64,000 bases of DNA from Clostridia bacterium (lineage in GTDB: Bacteria; Bacillota; Clostridia; Oscillospirales; CAG-272), in assembly GCA_017502875.1 (NCBI GenBank), contig JAFVUF010000007.1:59130-123129 (forward strand). The letters run 5' to 3'. A program made the position numbers and the translations under genes. The notes beneath the pieces are model-generated. The model was not told where the DNA came from and ran no database searches. It was given only the letters and a program-made list of their open reading frames with translations. This document shows, one piece after another, positions 60,420-64,000 of this stretch. How positions within the stretch are numbered: position 1 is the stretch's first letter; each line of letters starts with the position of its first letter.

Positions 60420-61172
60420 ATGTATAATTTTTTTGTTGAGCCGAACGCAAAGCAGGGCGAGCTTTACTTTATAACGGGCGCCGACTTTAATCATATAAAA
60501 AACGTTCTTCGTATGCGAAAGGGTGATAATCTTCTCGTTAGCTGTGAGGGGAAAAGCGACCTTTGCGTTATTGAGGACCTGAATTCAGATGCCGTAAGTG
60601 TCAGAGTAGTAGAGGAAAGCTACCGCTTAAACGAGCTGCCAATCAAAATTTTTCTTTTTCAGGGACTTCCCAAAAGCGATAAAATGGAGCTTATAATTCA
60701 GAAGTGCGTTGAGCTTGGCGTTTACGCCATAGCGCCTATCGAAATGGCAAGATGCATAGTGAAGCTTGAGGGCAACAAAAAGGAGAGCAGACGCGAGCGC
60801 TGGCAGTCGATAGCCGAAAGCGCGGCAAAGCAGAGTAAAAGAAATGCCGTCCCCGAGGTGCTTCCCATAATGACCTTCAAGGAGTCGTTAGAGCTTGCTA
60901 ACAAGCTTGACGTCTTTATGATACCTTACGAGAGTAAGGAAGGAATGGCGGCGACCAAGGCGGCGCTTGAAAGGATAAAAAGCGGCTCGACTGTCGGTAT
61001 TATGATAGGGCCCGAGGGGGGCTTTGAGGAAAAAGAGGTTGAGGAGGCGGTGAGCGCAGGCGGAGTTTCGGTTTCTCTTGGCAAACGTATACTTCGAACA
61101 GAAACTGCGGCGATGACGGCGGTTTCGATGTGTATGCTCCACACTGAAATGAACGTTGAGGAGACCGTATGA
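60420..61172 (+). CDS. rsmE: 16S rRNA m3U1498 methyltransferase RsmE
   Basis: 250 residues with the SPOUT fold. N-terminal PUA-like strand region HIKNVLRMRKGDNLLVSCEG, then FLFQGLPKSDKMELIIQKCVELGV, QSKRNAVPE, and the SAM knot IGPEGGFEEKEVEEA...VSLGKRILRTETA. It methylates U1498 of 16S rRNA in the 30S subunit. The end overlaps the next gene by 4 bp. Confidence 0.96.
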   Translation: MYNFFVEPNAKQGELYFITGADFNHIKNVLRMRKGDNLLVSCEGKSDLCVIEDLNSDAVSVRVVEESYRLNELPIKIFLFQGLPKSDKMELIIQKCVELGVYAIAPIEMARCIVKLEGNKKESRRERWQSIAESAAKQSKRNAVPEVLPIMTFKESLELANKLDVFMIPYESKEGMAATKAALERIKSGSTVGIMIGPEGGFEEKEVEEAVSAGGVSVSLGKRILRTETAAMTAVSMCMLHTEMNVEETV

Positions 61173-62575
61173 AGCAGCTACCGACAGAATTTATAAGCAG
61201 AATGAGGGCGCTGCTCGGAGACGAGGGGTACGGGCGCTACGAAAAGGCGCTCAGCGAGCCGCCAAGCAGGGCGCTCAGGGTTAATACCGAGAAAATATCC
61301 CTTGAAGAATTCGAGGTGATAGCGCCATTTCCGATTGAAAAGATACCGTACGTTGAAAACGGCTATTTCTTCGATTGCGACAGGATAGGCAATCACCCGT
61401 TTCACCACGCTGGAATGATATACGTTCAGGAGAGCGCGGCAATGATGCCCGCGGAGTGCCTTGATATTCAGCCGGACTGGAAAATTCTTGACCTGTGCGC
61501 TGCTCCCGGTGGAAAAAGCACCCAGCTTAAAAACAAGCTCGGTAATAAGGGCGTGCTTGTTTCAAACGAGATAATTTCATCAAGATGCAAAATACTTGCG
61601 TCGAATATAGAGAGACTTGGGCTTATTAATACCGTTACCACCTGCCTCAGTCCGGAGAAAATTGCGGCGCTTTTCAAAAAGACCTTTGATATGATAATGG
61701 TTGACGCGCCCTGCTCCGGCGAGGGAATGTTCCGTAAAGAAGAAATAGCGATAGACGAGTGGAGCGAGGGTAACGTGAAAATGTGCGCCGAGAGGCAGGC
61801 GGAGATACTTGAAAACGCCGTAAAGGCGTTGAAGGACGGCGGCTATATCGTTTATTCCACCTGCACGTTTTCTCTTGAGGAAAACGAAATGACGGTTGAT
61901 AAGTTCCTTTCGCGCCACCCGGATTTTGAGCTTCTGCCGGTAAAGGCGGAGGTGAGAGAGACAAGCGAGGACGGAATTGCTTTTGACGGTTGCGGGTGCG
62001 ATCATTTAAGCTATACCAGAAGATTTTATCCGCACACGGGCAAGGGCGAGGGGCAGTTTATGGCGCTGCTTCACAGCAAATCCGAGCCTTGTGAAGATAG
62101 TCCTCACAGAGCAAACGCATACAGTAAGCCAAGAAAATCCGAAAGGGGCACAAGAGCTGCTAATACATCAACAGATACATGTGCTGTTACCGATTTTCTT
62201 GACGCTGTGCTGGTTTCGTACGACAAAAGCGCCGTTAAATTCAAGGGAGAGGCGCCGATATATTTCCCGTCGGAGATAAGTCTTGACGGTGTTCCGACCT
62301 TTACGTGCGGAGTTCTCATAGGAGAAATCAAGAAAAACTACCTTTTGCCGCACCATAGCTTTTTTATGGCTATGGGAAGCCTTTTCAGGAACAAAATCGA
62401 CCTTTTACCCGACAGCGAGGAGCTTAAAAAGTACCTTCACGGAGAGGAAATAGAGGTCGGCGCACCTGACGGTTGGGCGGTAATTACGGTTTGCGGGTGC
62501 GCCGTAGGAGGCGTGAAGGTGGTTTCGGGCGTCGCCAAAAACCATTACCCGAAGGGCCTCAGAACAAAGGCGTAG
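61169..62575 (+). CDS. RsmB/NOP-type rRNA m5C methyltransferase (RsmF-like)
   Basis: 468 residues. Motif I DLCAAPGGKSTQL, motif IV DAPCSGEGMFRK with the release cysteine, motif VI STCTFSLEENE with the catalytic cysteine. The C-terminal ~170 residues, after a low-complexity linker rich in S, R and T (about residues 310-335), form the RsmF-type RNA-binding and PUA-like part (GAPDGWAVITVCGCAVGGVK). Methylates a cytosine of 16S rRNA. Coupled to rsmE. Confidence 0.92.
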   Translation: MKQLPTEFISRMRALLGDEGYGRYEKALSEPPSRALRVNTEKISLEEFEVIAPFPIEKIPYVENGYFFDCDRIGNHPFHHAGMIYVQESAAMMPAECLDIQPDWKILDLCAAPGGKSTQLKNKLGNKGVLVSNEIISSRCKILASNIERLGLINTVTTCLSPEKIAALFKKTFDMIMVDAPCSGEGMFRKEEIAIDEWSEGNVKMCAERQAEILENAVKALKDGGYIVYSTCTFSLEENEMTVDKFLSRHPDFELLPVKAEVRETSEDGIAFDGCGCDHLSYTRRFYPHTGKGEGQFMALLHSKSEPCEDSPHRANAYSKPRKSERGTRAANTSTDTCAVTDFLDAVLVSYDKSAVKFKGEAPIYFPSEISLDGVPTFTCGVLIGEIKKNYLLPHHSFFMAMGSLFRNKIDLLPDSEELKKYLHGEEIEVGAPDGWAVITVCGCAVGGVKVVSGVAKNHYPKGLRTKA

Positions 62576-62592
62576 TAAAAGCATAAAAATAT

Positions 62593-62628
62593 AGAGGACG
62601 AAACGGATTTCCGTAACGTCCTCTTTTC
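62593..62628. terminator. Terminator between convergent genes
   Basis: AGAGGACG (62593-62600) pairs with CGTCCTCT (62617-62624), with an inner ACGGA/CCGT-type stem, followed by TTTTCT. Confidence 0.8.
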
Positions 62629-62641
62629 TATTGGTACGATT

Positions 62642-63562
62642 TTATTTACTGTTCTTTTCAAACACCTTGCTCTTAGCTATCAGCTTATCAGTTCTTCTCT
62701 TTTTGATTATCAGAGGAACGGCTATGACCGCCGCAACAGCTATTATTACTAAGGAAAAGGTTATATAGTCCACAAACGCGGGGAGCTTTCCGCCAAAGAG
62801 CATACCCTTTTTCACAACTCTTGCGGTGGAAACGAGCTTTACCGCGTTTTCGCCGTTGTAGGCGTCTACGCTCGTAAGCGAGTCAAGCGACGAACCGCTA
62901 CTGATATTCACCTTGTCGGTTTTTATACCCTTGTCCGCGACGATAGCGGAGGACTGAGCGCTTATTGTGAGGTTTGCCGCGTTTATCTCCACAGAGCCCT
63001 TTGCCTTCACAGGCGCTACAAAGGACAGATTTCCGCCCGCAAACTGTATACTGTTGCCGTAAATGGAGTTTACCTTTGCGTTAATATCGACGTTTGCGCC
63101 CGAAAAAACTGTTTTTGCGCTATCAACCAGTATTCCGGTGGAAGCGCCGTTTATTACTATCTTGCCGCTTCTGAAAATGACGTTTTCTTTTTCGACCGAA
63201 CCCGCGGAGCGTATTCCGATGTCGCTAACGGTTATGGTTAGAGTTCCGTTTCCGGTGAAGGTGAGAGAGCCGAAGCTGTGAATTCCGTAACGGGTTGCGG
63301 TAATTTTGTTATCACCTTTAAGCACCACTGTTGAGCCTCCGGGAAGTCTTAGACCGAAATCATCTGCGGTGGCAAGATGGAAATTGTCCATTTCAAATAT
63401 TAGCTCATTATTATCCCAGCTGTATCCTGAACCGTTGGCGTGTTCGTTAAGCTCCGCCATATCCAGCGTCTTTGTTACCGTGCTGTTTGCCGCAAAAATA
63501 CTTATGGGAAACAAGCTTATCACCGTAGTTAGGACAAGTATTATCAAAACAGTTTTCTTCAT
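62642..63562 (-). CDS. Secreted, membrane-anchored beta-helix-like carbohydrate-binding protein
   Basis: 306 residues. A signal peptide (KTVLIILVLTTVISLFPISIFA) is followed by short repeated strands of a right-handed beta helix: GGSTVVLKGDNKITATRYGI, GSLTFTGNGTLTITVSDIGI, GKIVINGASTGILVDSAK, GGNLSFVAPVKAKGSVEI. This matches DUF4353/carbohydrate-binding-type repeats that often bear Ca or glycan sites. One membrane helix near residues 265-287 (TFSLVIIAVAAVIAVPLII) and a basic cytoplasmic tail (KKRRTDKLIAKSK) close the protein, so the body lies outside the cell. Role unknown. Confidence 0.75.
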   Translation of the reverse strand: MKKTVLIILVLTTVISLFPISIFAANSTVTKTLDMAELNEHANGSGYSWDNNELIFEMDNFHLATADDFGLRLPGGSTVVLKGDNKITATRYGIHSFGSLTFTGNGTLTITVSDIGIRSAGSVEKENVIFRSGKIVINGASTGILVDSAKTVFSGANVDINAKVNSIYGNSIQFAGGNLSFVAPVKAKGSVEINAANLTISAQSSAIVADKGIKTDKVNISSGSSLDSLTSVDAYNGENAVKLVSTARVVKKGMLFGGKLPAFVDYITFSLVIIAVAAVIAVPLIIKKRRTDKLIAKSKVFEKNSK

Positions 63563-63787
63563 TATATATATAACCCCTCTAAGACGGTATTCTCATCTTA
63601 TTATACCATAAACAAATCAGAAATTCAAGATATAATTATCAATAGATTGTGAGAAAAGTAAAGTAATAGCTATGCGGGATATGAGTGTTTTTCTTTAAGA
63701 TATTGGGTTATATGACAAAAACAACTGTGGATTTGTGTAACTTTGTTGGTGAAATGTAACAAAAATGAGAAAAATGAAAAAATTCTC

Positions 63788-63816
63788 TTGACTTTATTGT
63801 TGTAAAGTGCTATAAT
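63788..63816 (+). promoter_or_regulatory. Strong promoter of a presumptive rRNA operon
   Basis: TTGACT (63788-63793), 17 bp, TATAAT (63811-63816), preceded by A-rich tracts (GAAAAATGAAAAAATT) resembling UP elements. Confidence 0.8.
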
Positions 63817-63822
63817 AACAAA

Positions 63823-64000
63823 GCGCTCGCAAAAAAGGAAATGAGCTTATAGTGAGTGCGAAATGATCCTTGAAAATTGAACAACGATTGAGAGAGAGTA
63901 CAAAGTACGTTAAGTACGAAAAGAGTACAAAAGAGGAAGCTAAGGAAACTTGGCAACCAAGAAAATCTCGACAATTCCTAAATGAGAACAGTAATAGTAA
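63823..64000 (+). other. Leader of a presumptive 16S rRNA operon, runs off the window
   Basis: The stretch with ATCCTTGAAAATTGAACAAC near 63866-63885 is the familiar boxA-like leader phrase found just upstream of clostridial 16S genes. After it come repeats of AGTAC (AGTACAAAGTACGTTAAGTA, then AAAGAGTAC) that can fold for RNase III processing. No mature 16S sequence is inside the window. The gap 63563-63787 shows no gene. Confidence 0.65.

Overview
The window looks like part of a chromosome from an uncultured or gut-type member of the Clostridia (Bacillota), probably Oscillospirales-like. Evidence: the order SRP RNA - dnaX - ybaB - recR as in Bacillus/Clostridia, a DnaD-type primosome protein beside a DnaC/DnaI-type loader, Rex, WhiA, ClpE with an N-terminal zinc finger, ThyX instead of ThyA, a DUF1292 protein, paired M16 peptidases, tRNAs with encoded CCA, and many TTGACA-17-TATAAT promoters. 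Base composition is moderate and fairly even; no phage, IS transposase, CRISPR array or plasmid module was seen.

Layout. 1-0.7 kb: 3' end of a PpiC-like foldase. 0.9-9.8 kb (mostly minus): ROK kinase; rex-dnaD-dnaC; isocitrate/isopropylmalate dehydrogenase; an operon dCMP deaminase - membrane protein - low-MW phosphatase - rimI - tsaD. 9.9-17.6 kb (plus): small lipoprotein, large SRP RNA, dnaX-ybaB-recR, pcrA, a KDG-type sugar kinase, and a decayed second pcrA fragment. 17.7-21.2 kb (minus): a SpoIID-like/peptidoglycan-binding operon and a sugar isomerase/epimerase. 21.4-28.6 kb: cinA, a 180-nt 6S-like RNA, DUF1292, cysE-cysS, glyA, thyX, a YfbR-type nucleotidase. 29.2-42.75 kb: a seven-gene operon with one giant secreted substrate-binding protein, two complete CUT1-type permease pairs, an NHL/TPR/Yip1 membrane fusion and a giant DUF5696-like secreted protein, with its own promoter and terminator and no ATPase gene. 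43.6-52.3 kb: an eight-gene run (two M16 proteins, lgt, folD, whiA, clpE, a degenerate lipoyl-like protein, a methyltransferase). 52.4-52.9 kb: tRNA Val-Asp-Phe-Gly. 53-60.3 kb: an esterase-like hydrolase, tRNA-Cys, an ABC-type ATPase, an SDR, a divergent RHH/XRE pair, and a heparinase II/III-like lyase. 60.4-62.6 kb: two rRNA methyltransferases. 62.6-63.6 kb: a secreted membrane-anchored protein. The right edge holds the promoter and leader of what is very likely an rRNA operon whose 16S gene lies just outside.

How the genes may work together: the ABC/DUF5696 operon looks like a glycan-capture and uptake system that must borrow an ATPase (MsmX style). The lyase-like protein, esterase-like hydrolase, SDR and KDG kinase could together handle uronic-acid glycans (inference). 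The most unusual non-coding signal is a dispersed bipartite element found five times, next to ROK, the dehydrogenase, tsaD, dnaX and recR: a conserved module containing a covarying hairpin, preceded in four copies by a long hairpin whose stem sequence differs in every copy but stays self-complementary.
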